Positions 32,904 to 42,426 of a DNA stretch of 64,000 bases are shown one piece after another. Every line of letters starts with the position of its first letter. The first letter of the stretch is position 1. The notes under the pieces are model-generated. The model saw only the letters and a program-made list of their open reading frames with translations. It was not told the origin of the DNA and searched no databases. The stretch covers positions 1,948,869 through 2,012,868 of the forward strand of contig NZ_KV917378.1 in assembly GCF_002019735.1 (NCBI RefSeq). The letters are read 5' to 3'. A program made the position numbers and the translations under genes. Source of the stretch: Salipaludibacillus agaradhaerens. Its GTDB lineage: Bacteria > Bacillota > Bacilli > Bacillales > Salisediminibacteriaceae.

Positions 32904-34172
32904 TCACCAAGGAAAATCTATACTTAAAGAACCTCCTACTATCCATCCATGAATTTCAATTTCGACTTTATCCCAAGTAAGCCCCAAGCCACCTCCGACT
33001 TTTCCATGACTTATCCCTACATCTATATCAGTATTGGCTAAAGTCACGCCTCCTTTAGCTTCTACATAATAGAGCGCAGCCTCCCCTTTTAGTGCTAATC
33101 CTCCTGTATCGGCTTGAAATTTTCCTTCTGCTGTCAATACGCCCGCATCTCCTGACGCATGTACATTCCAGTCATCCCAACCTACCATAAAATCTGTATG
33201 AGCTTGTGCTACACCAACATTTGCCTCCATATTCACGCCATTTTTAAATGATAACTCTCCATCACCATATAATACTTTAGCTGAAGTCGTACTATTAATA
33301 TAATCTCCTGTAAATTCACTTTTCGCTTCTAGTCCGCTAAAATGTCCAGTGGCAGTAAAATTAGTCATATCACCGTTAACAGAATAGCCTCGGTCAGCGA
33401 CATACACACCGCTTACATTCGTCCCAAAATCTGTAACAAAACCAACTTCTTGTGTGTAAGCCGTCTCTTTAACTTCATCAACTACAAATGGCGAATCACG
33501 ATACAAGTCTGCAAAAACATCATTCTTCTCTTGCGTATACCAGCTAGAAGACTCAATATTAGAAACTTTTTCGCTAGAAAATCCGCCATCAGTTTTAAAA
33601 TGAGCTTCTACATCCTTTATGGCTGTTTTAAGTTCTTGCACGCGCGCACTTAAACTTTCTAAGTGATTAGTCAGATTTAAATCTTTCTCTTCTAAATTAT
33701 CAACAATTTCATCCATTTTATCAAATGTTTTATTAAATTCATTAATGAGAACACTGCTCTTCAGAGAAGAAACCCCTGGAATATAGTTAATTTCGCTCGT
33801 CAACGTATTTAATTCGTTATCAAGTGTATCAAATTGATTAAAAATTTGTTTAATTTCTGTCTGTTTGCTATTTACTAAAGAAGAATTCACAATACCGTAA
33901 TTAGATGTTTCATAAGCTAAAAATGCTTCTTCTATATGTTTCATATCAGAAGCTAACTCTGATATAACATTCATAAATTTGTTAATTAAATAGAGATGTA
34001 CATTGTTCAAATAAGTGACAGTGGCTTCTCCTGCTTCACCTCGCATAGAATTGCCATTAATAAAAGATAAAACAGTTCTGTAATGTTCATACAAGCCTTC
34101 TAACACTTTTTCTTCATATGTTTCTACGTGTTTACTTAAGTTAGATATGTCTCTATTAGATAGTGTTTTCAT
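32904..34172 (-). CDS. LXG-type T7SS effector with a glycine-rich beta C-terminus
   Basis: A 422-residue polymorphic toxin candidate. Residues 1-200 are helical and of LXG type (NRDISNLSKHVETYEEK, LNNVHLYLINKFMNVISEL, VQELKTAIKDVEAHF), the region that leads export by the type VII secretion system. Residues 240-422 are beta-rich with repeated Gly/Ala/Thr strands (EAKGGVTLANTDIDVGISHG, KVGGGLGLTWDKVEIEI) and end in SIDFPW. I recognise no nuclease, NADase or lipase motif. With two membrane proteins downstream, a membrane-active or pore-forming toxin is plausible. GAGAGGT precedes the ATG. Confidence 0.75.
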   Translation of the reverse strand: MKTLSNRDISNLSKHVETYEEKVLEGLYEHYRTVLSFINGNSMRGEAGEATVTYLNNVHLYLINKFMNVISELASDMKHIEEAFLAYETSNYGIVNSSLVNSKQTEIKQIFNQFDTLDNELNTLTSEINYIPGVSSLKSSVLINEFNKTFDKMDEIVDNLEEKDLNLTNHLESLSARVQELKTAIKDVEAHFKTDGGFSSEKVSNIESSSWYTQEKNDVFADLYRDSPFVVDEVKETAYTQEVGFVTDFGTNVSGVYVADRGYSVNGDMTNFTATGHFSGLEAKSEFTGDYINSTTSAKVLYGDGELSFKNGVNMEANVGVAQAHTDFMVGWDDWNVHASGDAGVLTAEGKFQADTGGLALKGEAALYYVEAKGGVTLANTDIDVGISHGKVGGGLGLTWDKVEIEIHGWIVGGSLSIDFPW

Positions 34173-34190
34173 TCAACATGTACCTCTCTA

Positions 34191-34475
34191 TTATTTTGTG
34201 AAAATTCTCCAGTCAGCTAAACGATTATCTTCTTCAATTAACGTGTTTTTTACCGTATTAATCGTTGTAATATCTTTCTCCATGAGTTGAACATATAATG
34301 CCAGTACTTCTTCAAATTCTGCAAGAATTGTTTGATATTTTGCAATACTATCCAACACTGTGTTTTCCATATCCGTACTTTTTAGTGTGGCTGAGTCTTG
34401 TAAATTTGTAATAGACGTTGACATCCCGTCATTTAACTGGTCAACGAGTTGTGGATTGACTAATATTTCTCCCAT
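34191..34475 (-). CDS. Small alpha-helical LXG partner (WXG100/Lap-like)
   Basis: A 94-residue helical protein without signal peptide, starting MGEILVNPQLVDQLNDG and rich in heptads (NLQDSATLKSTDMENTVLDS). Such proteins bind the LXG helix bundle and are needed for export through the type VII system. The family is inferred from size, helix pattern and position just upstream of the effector. Its start overlaps the stop of the preceding M16-like gene. Confidence 0.7.
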   Translation of the reverse strand: MGEILVNPQLVDQLNDGMSTSITNLQDSATLKSTDMENTVLDSIAKYQTILAEFEEVLALYVQLMEKDITTINTVKNTLIEEDNRLADWRIFTK

Positions 34476-35650
34476 TATTTAACCCCTTCTAAATAGACGA
34501 TTTTAGTTTCCCTCACTTGTGGTGCCATTTGATTGATGTAGTTAATAAAATTAGTAAAATTCACTTTCTTAGGAGGGTTTAGTAACTGGCTTAAGTTTTT
34601 GCCTTGTATAGCGTGCTGGCCAAACAGCCTACCGAAAACTTCTGGACTTTTTTCAACAAGATATCTTAACTTTAGTTGAACGTTCTCAACCGCTTTGGTA
34701 AATTGACTTTCATTACAATGAACACATTCTAATAGTTTCTTTTTCATGTCAACCGACTCATAACCACTATAAACGATACTTGCGTAATCTTTTGCCACAT
34801 GGACTGAAGCGTCCTTTTCGACCAATAAGTCACTGATAATCAATAAGTACATGTCTTCCTCTTCTAATGACCATGCCCCAGGTTGATTCCTAAAGCATAA
34901 TGTACCAACAGCGCCTTGCTTATTAGTGTGAGTTTTTGTTATGATTTCATCTTCGTAGACGTTTTGCTTATAAACATGATAAGCACTTGTAGCATCTTCC
35001 TGTTCAAACGTTAAGCTTTTTGCGTTTATAGCTTGACTTAGTTCGTGCGTATCATTACCACAGATGACCAACACCGTATTAATAGGCTTGAATAATGTGT
35101 TTGATAATAAGATGATGTCTTCATAGGAGACATCTAAAAGGTCTTGTTTAATTAAATCAGTACTATACGTTCTATTTGGGATAGCATATTGTTGAATATC
35201 CATTAAGCTTCTGAACGTGACATTTTGTAAATGTGTCGTGAATCGCTCATAAGACAAGGCTTTTTGTTCCTCAAATTCTTCTGCTGTGATCTCTTTAGAA
35301 AGTAATAAAGATAATAGACTTTCAACATTTTCTTTAAACTCAAGAACCGTCATCTTCAAGGTTAATGTCGCCGTATCCATCGTCACGTCAACATGACACT
35401 CAATGCTCGGATAAAGACTTTTTATCTTATTTTTCAAACTATTAATCAAAATATTAGAACTTCCGCTTCCTATCCAACGCATGTTATTATCAATGGAAAT
35501 AAGTCGGTTTCCATACCCTGTGCCAAAATGAATTGACAGACAAACACCCTCTTGATTTGGTGTATTTAGGAAAAAATGTGTCACCTCTCCTGCCAGTAAT
35601 TGCTTCTCTCTACTCACGACGAATGACTCCCTTTTACATTGTGTCTTCAT
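34475..35650 (-). CDS. M16-peptidase-like protein lacking the zinc motif
   Basis: A 391-residue protein with the M16 half-molecule layout: FLNTPNQEGVCLSIHFGTGY at the start, EEFEEQKALSYERFTTHLQN and DLLDVSYEDIILLSNTLF in the middle, then a second domain with VLVICGN. The HxxEH (or HxxE with inverted HxxEH) zinc site that should follow the first strand is absent, so it is probably non-catalytic. It is the first gene of the LXG operon. An adaptor or chaperone role is a guess. No strong ribosome site precedes the ATG. Confidence 0.6.
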   Translation of the reverse strand: MKTQCKRESFVVSREKQLLAGEVTHFFLNTPNQEGVCLSIHFGTGYGNRLISIDNNMRWIGSGSSNILINSLKNKIKSLYPSIECHVDVTMDTATLTLKMTVLEFKENVESLLSLLLSKEITAEEFEEQKALSYERFTTHLQNVTFRSLMDIQQYAIPNRTYSTDLIKQDLLDVSYEDIILLSNTLFKPINTVLVICGNDTHELSQAINAKSLTFEQEDATSAYHVYKQNVYEDEIITKTHTNKQGAVGTLCFRNQPGAWSLEEEDMYLLIISDLLVEKDASVHVAKDYASIVYSGYESVDMKKKLLECVHCNESQFTKAVENVQLKLRYLVEKSPEVFGRLFGQHAIQGKNLSQLLNPPKKVNFTNFINYINQMAPQVRETKIVYLEGVK

Positions 35651-35950
35651 TTAACTTTTACCGTCATAAAAACTAAAAAGATTGAATTTTATGTCATATA
35701 CTCTATTTATTAATGGTAATTGAAGCGTCTTTTGGTATAAATAGGAGAAATGATCTGTTTTTTTATTACCTTTTAGAGATGTTTTTCATTTATAGGTCTT
35801 TAGACTCACTCATCCAAATGAGTGAAACAGAGAAAGTAAGCTCAAATATCGTATGGAAACTTTTTAAAACATAGGTCACCTTGAGAAGTTTGCGTTAACC
35901 ATCCCCGACCGCTCACGCTATCAAACAATCACTATCTAATTCATTTTTGC

Positions 35951-36065
35951 CATAAAACGAACCTTCAATCAGGACTTTAGCGGCCCTTAGCTCCAGCCTA
36001 TATAGATGTCACTCACCTTGTCTATTTTGCACAGGAAGCTTTAAGGGCGGCTATCTGTGATTAAA
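35951..36065 (+). repeat. Composite intergenic repeat, copy 6 (module B, with compensatory stem changes)
   Basis: CATAAAACGAACCTTCAATC joins directly to AGGACTTTAGCG, deleting module A. Its module B stem reads CGGCCCTTA and TAAGGGCGG where other copies have CGTCCGTTA and TTACGGACG. At two positions both partners changed so pairing is kept. Confidence 0.8.
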
Positions 36066-36126
36066 AAAACCCGCCTACGCGAGTTAATGGCAAATCAAAT
36101 TTAAGCTTCTGATTTATCTCTTCATG

Positions 36127-36795
36127 TTACTTCTCTTCAAACACCATCGTCCTCATCTCATCTCCCTCATGAAGTTTAGCTTCTGTCGCATTTTGAACAT
36201 CAGCAAAAGTATAATCGGCATTTATTTCCGTTACAATAAGACCTTGTGGTGTGACTTTGATAACTGCCATTTCCGTCACAATCATGTCTACCTCACCACT
36301 AGCTGTTAATGGCAACGTGCATCGCTTGAGAATTTTCGGTTGTCCCTTGACAGTGTGTTCGGTAGCAACGATCACTTTTTTCGCCCCGGTGAGCAAGTCC
36401 ATCGCGCCCCCCATACCAGGGACCATTTTACCAGGTATCATATAGCTTGCGATGTCTCCCTTTTCATCCGCTTGGAGAGCGCCTAGTACGGTGACATCCA
36501 CATGACCACCTCTAATAATCCCGAATGATGTGGCACTATTAAAACAGCTTCCTCCCTTTAATATGCTAGCAGGCTGACCTCCTGCGTTGACAACATGTGT
36601 CTCGTCACTTCTATCAATGGGAACAGGCCCTAACCCGACAAAACCGTTTTCCGATTGTAACATGACATGTTTATTTTCAGGTATAAAAGCGGTAACTTTC
36701 GTCGGAAGTCCAATTCCTAAATTAACGAGAGATCCCTCCGGCAATTCTTTAGCCACACGTTTAGCTATTAAAAGTTGTTTCTGTTCTTTCGTCAT
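36127..36795 (-). CDS. scoB: 3-oxoacid/butyrate-acetoacetate CoA-transferase, subunit B
   Basis: The catalytic beta subunit (222 residues) of a class I CoA-transferase, moving CoA between succinyl- or acetyl-CoA and acetoacetate or a short fatty acid. The active-site glutamate lies in LQSENGFVG. The oxyanion region is NLGIGLPT, with GGAMDL and KVIVATEHT further on. I chose the ATG at 36795, which follows GGAGGTGGAG inside the end of subunit A; the two frames overlap by 35 bp. Confidence 0.93.
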   Translation of the reverse strand: MTKEQKQLLIAKRVAKELPEGSLVNLGIGLPTKVTAFIPENKHVMLQSENGFVGLGPVPIDRSDETHVVNAGGQPASILKGGSCFNSATSFGIIRGGHVDVTVLGALQADEKGDIASYMIPGKMVPGMGGAMDLLTGAKKVIVATEHTVKGQPKILKRCTLPLTASGEVDMIVTEMAVIKVTPQGLIVTEINADYTFADVQNATEAKLHEGDEMRTMVFEEK

Positions 36796-37453
36796 GATCG
36801 GCTCCACCTCCTCGTACGATATAATCCACAAAGATACCAGGTGTCATCACTTCATGAGGAGCGATTTCCCCAACCTCCACGATTTCCTCTGCCTCTACGA
36901 TCGTGACCGTTGCGGCACTCGCCATGACATCATTAAAGTTATTAGTGGAACCATAATAAATAATATTGCCAAATCGATCTACTTTTGACGCATAAAGTAG
37001 TGCGATATCTGCCTTAAGAGGCCGTTCTACTAAATATTTCTTGCCATCTAGTGTGAGAGTCTGCTTATTGTCTTCAACACGTGTCCCGATTCCTGTCGGT
37101 GTTAAAACACCTCCTAAACCAAATCCAGCGGCTCGAATCTGCTCTGCTAACGTCCCCTGCGGAACGAGTGTCACCTCGGTTTCTCCAGCCATCATTTGCC
37201 GCCCGGTCTCTTTATTCGTTCCTATATGAGATGTGATAATCTTTGTTAGTTGCTGATTGCAAACAAGCTTACCAATCCCTTTATTGATAAATCCTGTATC
37301 ATTACAAATAAGCGTCAAGTTCTGAATATTCCTCTCCACAAGTGTATCTATAAGATTCTCTGGCGAACCATTCGTCATAAAACCACCGACCATAAGTGTG
37401 TCACCGTCATGAATTTTGCTAACTGCTTCAATTAAACTTATCACTTTAACCAT
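36761..37453 (-). CDS. scoA: 3-oxoacid/butyrate-acetoacetate CoA-transferase, subunit A
   Basis: The alpha subunit (230 residues): GDTLMVGGFMTNGSPENLID near the start, then NLTLICNDTGF, the CoA-binding GFGLGGVLTPTGIGT, and ALLYASKVDRFGNIIYYGST. The ATG at 37453 follows GAGGGGG by seven bases; the TTG just before it is too close. It pairs with subunit B and would feed acetoacetate or butyrate into central metabolism. No thiolase or dehydrogenase lies nearby. Confidence 0.92.
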   Translation of the reverse strand: MVKVISLIEAVSKIHDGDTLMVGGFMTNGSPENLIDTLVERNIQNLTLICNDTGFINKGIGKLVCNQQLTKIITSHIGTNKETGRQMMAGETEVTLVPQGTLAEQIRAAGFGLGGVLTPTGIGTRVEDNKQTLTLDGKKYLVERPLKADIALLYASKVDRFGNIIYYGSTNNFNDVMASAATVTIVEAEEIVEVGEIAPHEVMTPGIFVDYIVRGGGADHDERTETTFNS

Positions 37454-37721
37454 CAATCGTCCCCCTCACCTTCAAAGCTCTTATGCGATGTCAACTTGCA
37501 TCCAGGCAGGTGTTCATCAATTAACTTTGTGTTATTGCTGGTTAATACCACTATATGTTTGACTAATGGCAACGATACAATAAGACAGAATCGAAAAACG
37601 AAATCGATTTCAGGAATTAGGGTGTCACCATGTCCTTTTATCATAGAAGGCCTCACAACAAAAAAACGAACGATTTTAATATCGTCCGCCTTTTGAGCTA
37701 AGTTACCCTGTACTTATTTCT

Positions 37722-38543
37722 TTATTTTATTACTTTTTCCATAAACCCTTTCATTTCTGTGCTTATAGTGTTTAACCTATCAATTAAATCACTGAACTCT
37801 GTCACTAACTCTGCTTGTTCGGCTGAAGCACTTTTAATTTGCTCCACATTTTCTGATAAGTTGTTCATCGTCTTCGTTATATCACCTAAAGAATTGCTTA
37901 TAGTCGTGGTGACTTCAGTCGTCTGACCGGATAGCTTTCTTACTTCTTTAGCTACTACGGAAAAGCCAGCTCCTGCTTCACCTGCTCGGGCCGCTTCTAT
38001 TGACGCGTTTAATCCTAAAATATTTGTTTGTTCTTGAATACTTTTAATTTGGCTCGTTTCACTTTCTGTTCTAACAGATAAATCAAGTGATTGCTTCGCC
38101 TGGGTTGAGATTTCTTCACTTGAGGCGGCTAACTCCTGAGAATGGGCCGCTACCACATGAACACTATTTTGCAAGCCTTCAATAATGTGATGGATGTCTT
38201 TCATATAGGCGTCCATTTTCTCTTGGTTGTCTAATGGTGTCGCTATAGCAAATGCACCGACCACATGGCCTTCTTCATTTTTAATTGGAAATGATTTTGC
38301 ATGTACTGACATACCATAAACATCTGCTGGTATAATAACAGACCCATTTCTTCCTGCAAGTGCTGCTTTTAAATTAGGATCATCTGGAGAAATAGGGGTT
38401 CCTTTTTTTAACCCAAAGTCTACTTTTGCTGATGGCAAATAATAAATAAATGCCTCTCTATCTGTTATACCGAGCATGGTATCTTCACCAAGCAAGGAAT
38501 GGAAACCTTCAGCTAACTGAATGGCGTTGTTCATAATGTTCAT
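37722..38543 (-). CDS. Soluble methyl-accepting chemotaxis protein (YfmS-like)
   Basis: A 273-residue receptor without membrane segments. Residues 1-120 are a PAS/Cache-like sensor ([20 protein letters not shown], then [11 protein letters not shown] and [10 protein letters not shown]). Residues 125-273 hold a short signalling hairpin with [20 protein letters not shown]. The size and plan fit B. subtilis YfmS. The ATG at 38543 follows GAGGAGG; a longer frame has no ribosome site. The cytoplasmic ligand is unknown. Confidence 0.9.
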   Translation of the reverse strand: MNIMNNAIQLAEGFHSLLGEDTMLGITDREAFIYYLPSAKVDFGLKKGTPISPDDPNLKAALAGRNGSVIIPADVYGMSVHAKSFPIKNEEGHVVGAFAIATPLDNQEKMDAYMKDIHHIIEGLQNSVHVVAAHSQELAASSEEISTQAKQSLDLSVRTESETSQIKSIQEQTNILGLNASIEAARAGEAGAGFSVVAKEVRKLSGQTTEVTTTISNSLGDITKTMNNLSENVEQIKSASAEQAELVTEFSDLIDRLNTISTEMKGFMEKVIK

Positions 38544-38657
38544 GGAGAGCCTCCTCTTAATTAACATGATTAACCAACCTTCTAGTTTAGTTATCGGCTA
38601 CTTTACGCGATATGTACATGTGACTATTGTGCTTCAATGATTGATGGCAATCCATGT

Positions 38658-38789
38658 TATAAAACGCACCTTCAATCAGTGGTAGTTGAGTTAATTAGCA
38701 CATTATCGTCCGTTATCTCCCGCTTAAATAGATTTACCTATCTTCTCTATTTTGAGACGGAGTTTTACGGACGCTTATCTGTGATAAAT
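38658..38789 (+). repeat. Composite intergenic repeat, copy 7 (short module A, full module B)
   Basis: TATAAAACGCACCTTCAATC, then AGTGGTAGTTGAG, with the module A loop deleted. Module B is complete: AGCGTCCG-like ATCGTCCGTTATCTCC, AAATAGA, TCTATTTTGAG, ACGGAGTTTTACGGACGCTT and ATCTGTGATAAA. Confidence 0.8.
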
Positions 38790-38940
38790 TAACAGTTAAT
38801 TCCTCCCCTCACCACCATCACATACAAGAAAAACTAGCCCCTAAAACCTAATTTTTTGTTATATTGCTTAACAATGTTAGCAATGGGTATAGCGATTAGT
38901 AACACATTTTAAAGATCAAATAACAAGGAGAGGATAATCT

Positions 38941-39993
38941 ATGAACATATTATTGACATCGACTGCTAGAAGAATAGATTTTGTTGGGTTCTTCCAACAA
39001 GCTTTAAAAAATGCCAATATAACTGGGAAAGTAATTGTAGCTGATCCAGAGGACAATGCACCTTCACTTCAAGTTGGAGATGAAAGTTACATCATTCCCC
39101 ATCAAACAGATGAACAATATATGGCGGCTATTTTTGAGATTTGTAAACGCCATAAGGTTAGGTGCCTTGTACCTCTAAACGATTGGGAAGTTCCAAAATT
39201 ATCTGCCCATAAAAGGGAACTTCAACGTCTAGGTGTCTCTGTTTTTACACCAGATATTCCTATAGTCGATAAAGTGAGAGATAAAGGCAAGTATCGTGAG
39301 CTGTTGGAATCCTTTGATGTTAAAGCACCTCGCTCTTACAACCACGTTGAAGAAGCTATTGAAGCTATAGAAAATAATGATGTGTCATTTCCTTTAATCG
39401 TGAAACCTCGTAACGGGTCAGCCTCAATAGCCATTGAATTCGTGAATAGCATTGAAGAAATGAAATTTGCTTACCAACATGCTGTACAAACGATAAAAGC
39501 AACACCACTAGATAACGCCACTTATAAAAAGGCTGAGGATAATGTGATTATTCAAGAGGTGGTGGAAGGTGAAAAATTCAGTGTGGATATATTCAACGAT
39601 TTAAATGGCCATTTTGTTACATCATTTATTCGCAAGCAATTGGATATGCGAGGTGGAGATGTGGATCGATGTGTTACGGTTAACGATCCTGAATTATTAG
39701 GTATTGCCGAAAGGTTGGGCAAAAATCTTGGCCACGCCGGTTATATTAACACTGATGTTTATTATGACGGTTCCCATTATTATGTCATTGATATAAACCC
39801 TCGTTTCGGAGGTGGGTATGCCTTTTCTCACCGAGCGGGAGCTGATATTCCTGCGGCAATTATTGCTATCACAGCAGGTCATGAGCTCAAAAAAGAATGG
39901 CTCACTCAAAATTCACACACTGAATTGGCTCGACATGATACCGTCGTTCAAATAGATAAGAAAAAAGGGAAATATACCGCAACAGCACAATAA
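38941..39993 (+). CDS. ATP-grasp ligase (carbamoyl-phosphate-synthase-like, short form)
   Basis: A 350-residue ATP-grasp enzyme. An N-terminal Rossmann-like domain (MNILLTSTARRIDFVG) precedes the ATP-binding core (FPLIVKPRNGSAS, IIQEVVEGEKFSVDIF) and the metal residues in VIDINPRFGGGY. Such proteins join an acid to an amine through an acyl phosphate. AAGGAG precedes the ATG. The M20 peptidase 64 bp downstream probably acts in the same pathway, as a ligase plus amidohydrolase pair. Substrates are unknown; peptide antibiotic and amino-acid ligases of this type exist. Confidence 0.85.
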   Translation: MNILLTSTARRIDFVGFFQQALKNANITGKVIVADPEDNAPSLQVGDESYIIPHQTDEQYMAAIFEICKRHKVRCLVPLNDWEVPKLSAHKRELQRLGVSVFTPDIPIVDKVRDKGKYRELLESFDVKAPRSYNHVEEAIEAIENNDVSFPLIVKPRNGSASIAIEFVNSIEEMKFAYQHAVQTIKATPLDNATYKKAEDNVIIQEVVEGEKFSVDIFNDLNGHFVTSFIRKQLDMRGGDVDRCVTVNDPELLGIAERLGKNLGHAGYINTDVYYDGSHYYVIDINPRFGGGYAFSHRAGADIPAAIIAITAGHELKKEWLTQNSHTELARHDTVVQIDKKKGKYTATAQ

Positions 39994-40057
39994 ATTTGCA
40001 TTTAATAGACATTTACAAAGAACAATTTTAACGGCAGATACCTTGGGAGGAGATACG

Positions 40058-41137
40058 ATGGGTGAATCTATCACCTTATTAAAAGAATTAATTAAGATTG
40101 ATAGTTCTACAAAAGCAGGCGCTAATGAAGCGGTTGCTTACTGTCAGCGTTGGCTCGAAAATCGTGGGCTTGAAGTCAAAAAAATTAAAAATAATGGTTA
40201 CCACATGCTTGTTTGCCAAATTGGTAAAGGTGAGGAAACCATTGTATTAAATGGCCACGTGGATGTGATTGAGGCAGAAGATCAACAGTTCCACCCTTAC
40301 GTTCTTGATGGAAAAATGTACGGGCGCGGAGCCGTTGATATGAAGGCAGGCGTGGCAACGATGATGGAAACTGTAGCAAAATTAAAAGACCAGTCTCTTT
40401 CTACATCAATTATGCTGCAAATTGTGCCTGATGAAGAAACTGGGGGTGTAAACGGCACAAAATATTTAACTGAACAAGGCTATTTAGGTGATTTTATTAT
40501 TTGTGGCGAACCGACTAATATGGGGATTGCTATTCAATCTAAGGGTGTCCTACAGCTTGATTTTACCATACGAGGAAAACCCGCTCACGGCAGCCGCCCT
40601 TGGGAAGGAAATAACGCCATAAGTAAAGCTTATAATTTATACGAAGAAATTTTTCAACTTCCATTTGCTCAAGAAACGGCACCGCCGATGTTTGATAAGC
40701 CCTCTATCAACCTCGCAAAGCTAAATGGAGGGACTGTCTATAATAAAGTGCCCGAAAAGTGCCACATGTCACTTGATATTAGATATTTGCCACACCAGTC
40801 TCCTTCTGCTATTTTTGAACAAATCGAGAAGATTACTGATGGTACAGTCACAATCCATATTTGTAACCAGCCGGTCACAACGAAAGAAGACAACCCTTTC
40901 GTTCAAGTTCTTGCTGACGCCATTAAACGAAAAACTCAGCTAGAACAAGTGAATATTTACGGACAACACGGTTCAAACGACGGACAGTTTTTTACTAAGT
41001 ATGGGGGAGCCTCTGTAGAATGCGGTCCAGTGGGGCACGATTGGCACGGAGATAACGAAATGGTTTACATGGATTCTGTTAAAGACTATCAGCATGTTCT
41101 CGAAGATTTCATCCTAGCTTATGATCAAAAGAATTAA
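40058..41137 (+). CDS. M20 family metallopeptidase/deacylase (ArgE/DapE type)
   Basis: A 359-residue zinc amidohydrolase. Metal ligands are visible in LNGHVDVIE (His and Asp), GRGAVDMKAG, and the catalytic EE of VPDEETGG. GEPTN, the dimerisation-domain GKPAHGSRPW and a late GHDWHGDNE provide further ligands. It cleaves N-acyl or peptide bonds of small substrates. The ATG at 40058 is spaced well from GGGAGGAG. It is co-directional with the ATP-grasp gene and followed by a strong terminator. Confidence 0.92.
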   Translation: MGESITLLKELIKIDSSTKAGANEAVAYCQRWLENRGLEVKKIKNNGYHMLVCQIGKGEETIVLNGHVDVIEAEDQQFHPYVLDGKMYGRGAVDMKAGVATMMETVAKLKDQSLSTSIMLQIVPDEETGGVNGTKYLTEQGYLGDFIICGEPTNMGIAIQSKGVLQLDFTIRGKPAHGSRPWEGNNAISKAYNLYEEIFQLPFAQETAPPMFDKPSINLAKLNGGTVYNKVPEKCHMSLDIRYLPHQSPSAIFEQIEKITDGTVTIHICNQPVTTKEDNPFVQVLADAIKRKTQLEQVNIYGQHGSNDGQFFTKYGGASVECGPVGHDWHGDNEMVYMDSVKDYQHVLEDFILAYDQKN

Positions 41138-41166
41138 AGCAATAAGTGATAAAACATAACTTAACA

Positions 41167-41200
41167 ATATAGCACAGACAAGCGCTTGTCTGTGCTATAT
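41167..41200. terminator. Palindromic terminator after the M20 gene
   Basis: A perfect 34-bp palindrome centred on AGCGCT (41181-41186), with arms starting TATAGCACAGACA. It lies between convergent genes and probably stops transcription from both sides. Confidence 0.75.
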
Positions 41201-41321
41201 GTTGTTGCTAACACCATTCATAGCGAACCTTCCCATAGGAAATGCATTAATTCTACACTCATAACTCCCTTTCATTCTCTCATTATTGAGAATGAATATC
41301 ACTATGTTTGAACTGCTATTA

Positions 41322-41624
41322 TCATTGACGTTCAGCTTTGTTCGGATTATAATTCTCTGACTCTTTCATCTCATTTCTTAACGCCGTAGTATGCATTATT
41401 CTTAAGATCGGGCGACTGGCTAAAAACAAGCTTCCACCTAAGTAGCAAACCATTCCAACTATCTCTGTCGTTGAAAAAAAATTAAAGCAACTTCCAGCCA
41501 CGAATAATATTCCGATTAATAAATCGTTTACCGTCGTAATAAGACGATACCTTTTTCTAAAATAGAGCTTAAATTTCCCCATCTTTATTCCCAAGTAGTT
41601 TTTATCATCAAATGTATCTGGCAT
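41322..41624 (-). CDS. YrhK-like membrane protein
   Basis: A 100-residue protein with two predicted helices (about 38-55 and 58-72). The stretch INDLLIGI-like VNDLLIGILFVAGSCFNF fits the YrhK domain. Hydrophilic ends flank the helices. The start follows GGGAGGGAGG. Function unknown in the family. Confidence 0.75.
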   Translation of the reverse strand: MPDTFDDKNYLGIKMGKFKLYFRKRYRLITTVNDLLIGILFVAGSCFNFFSTTEIVGMVCYLGGSLFLASRPILRIMHTTALRNEMKESENYNPNKAERQ

Positions 41625-41756
41625 ACTCCTCCCTCCCTTATGATTATTTTCTTTGCGATTCCATTTTTCTTCCTTCCACTAATTAAAAGATTTAAACGCA
41701 TTTTTTGTACATCTTCTAGAACTAGGAGAGATTTAGGTGATCATTTTTTACTTAAA

Positions 41757-41795
41757 AAGGCCTCCCAGTAGCTTTAAAGCTATTGGAAGGCCTTA
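41757..41795 (-). terminator. Terminator of the DUF378 gene
   Basis: AAGGCCT and TAGCTTT arms pair with AAAGCTA and AGGCCTT across a two-base loop region, with an A-run on the plus strand giving T on the minus strand. Confidence 0.8.
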
Positions 41796-41844
41796 ACTCT
41801 GTCATAAGTGTTACTTACATATGAGATTCACTCAAACACTTTTC

Positions 41845-42075
41845 TTAGTTATTGTACTGTGTTTGAGGACTTCTTTCCATAGCACCTTCAGTTGTAAAAA
41901 GCGAGATGCTGTATAAACCTGCTAAACCAACAATAGCATAGATCACTCGCGAAACAATTGCTCCCTGTCCTCCAAACATAGCCGCTACGAGGTCAAATCC
42001 AAAAAAGCCGATTAGCCCCCAGTTCACTGCACCAATAATCACAATAACTAACGCAATTTTTTGAAGTACACTCAT
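41845..42075 (-). CDS. DUF378 membrane protein (YuzA-like)
   Basis: A 76-residue protein with two membrane helices and the family pattern IIGAVNWGLIGFFGFDLVA at the start and VSRVIYAIVGLAGLYSI in the middle. GGAGGTCATCAC precedes the ATG. Widely conserved in Bacillaceae; function not established. Confidence 0.88.
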   Translation of the reverse strand: MSVLQKIALVIVIIGAVNWGLIGFFGFDLVAAMFGGQGAIVSRVIYAIVGLAGLYSISLFTTEGAMERSPQTQYNN

Positions 42076-42346
42076 GTGATGACCTCCTTTATAAATTTTA
42101 GCTTGTTAGTCTACTCATTCCATTTTTCATTAACAATTAAACTTTTTTTTCACCTATTATTTGGTTTGATAAAAAGGTCCTTCTTGCTTGTGCGCCTATG
42201 TATTATATAGATACATGTAGAATTTAAAATCTTCTTTAAAGATTGCATACATGGATGAATGAAGAAGTATGGTTCACCTGATGAGCTTACTATGTATGTG
42301 AGAGCATGACATACAGAACCTAGGTGTGATTTCTACGTAATAAACC
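42076..42346. other. Intergenic stretch, no gene seen
   Basis: Between the DUF378 start and the aprX terminator. No repeat copy, open frame with ribosome site or structured RNA was found. Confidence 0.45.
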
Positions 42347-42383
42347 GGTCACTGAGAAAAGGCCGTTCCCTTTCTCAGTGACC
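42347..42383 (-). terminator. Terminator of aprX
   Basis: GGTCACTGAGAAA (42347-42359) pairs perfectly with TTTCTCAGTGACC (42371-42383). The stem is long and the loop 11 bases. Confidence 0.8.
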
Positions 42384-42426
42384 ATCACTGTATCACTAAA
42401 TGATTAACACAGGTTTGATCCCTAAT

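Noticed and set aside
37453-37656. 67-codon frame ending on the scoA start
   Set aside because: No domain, weak ribosome site, and the sequence overlaps the scoA ribosome site; most likely a chance frame, although coupling to scoA cannot be excluded.
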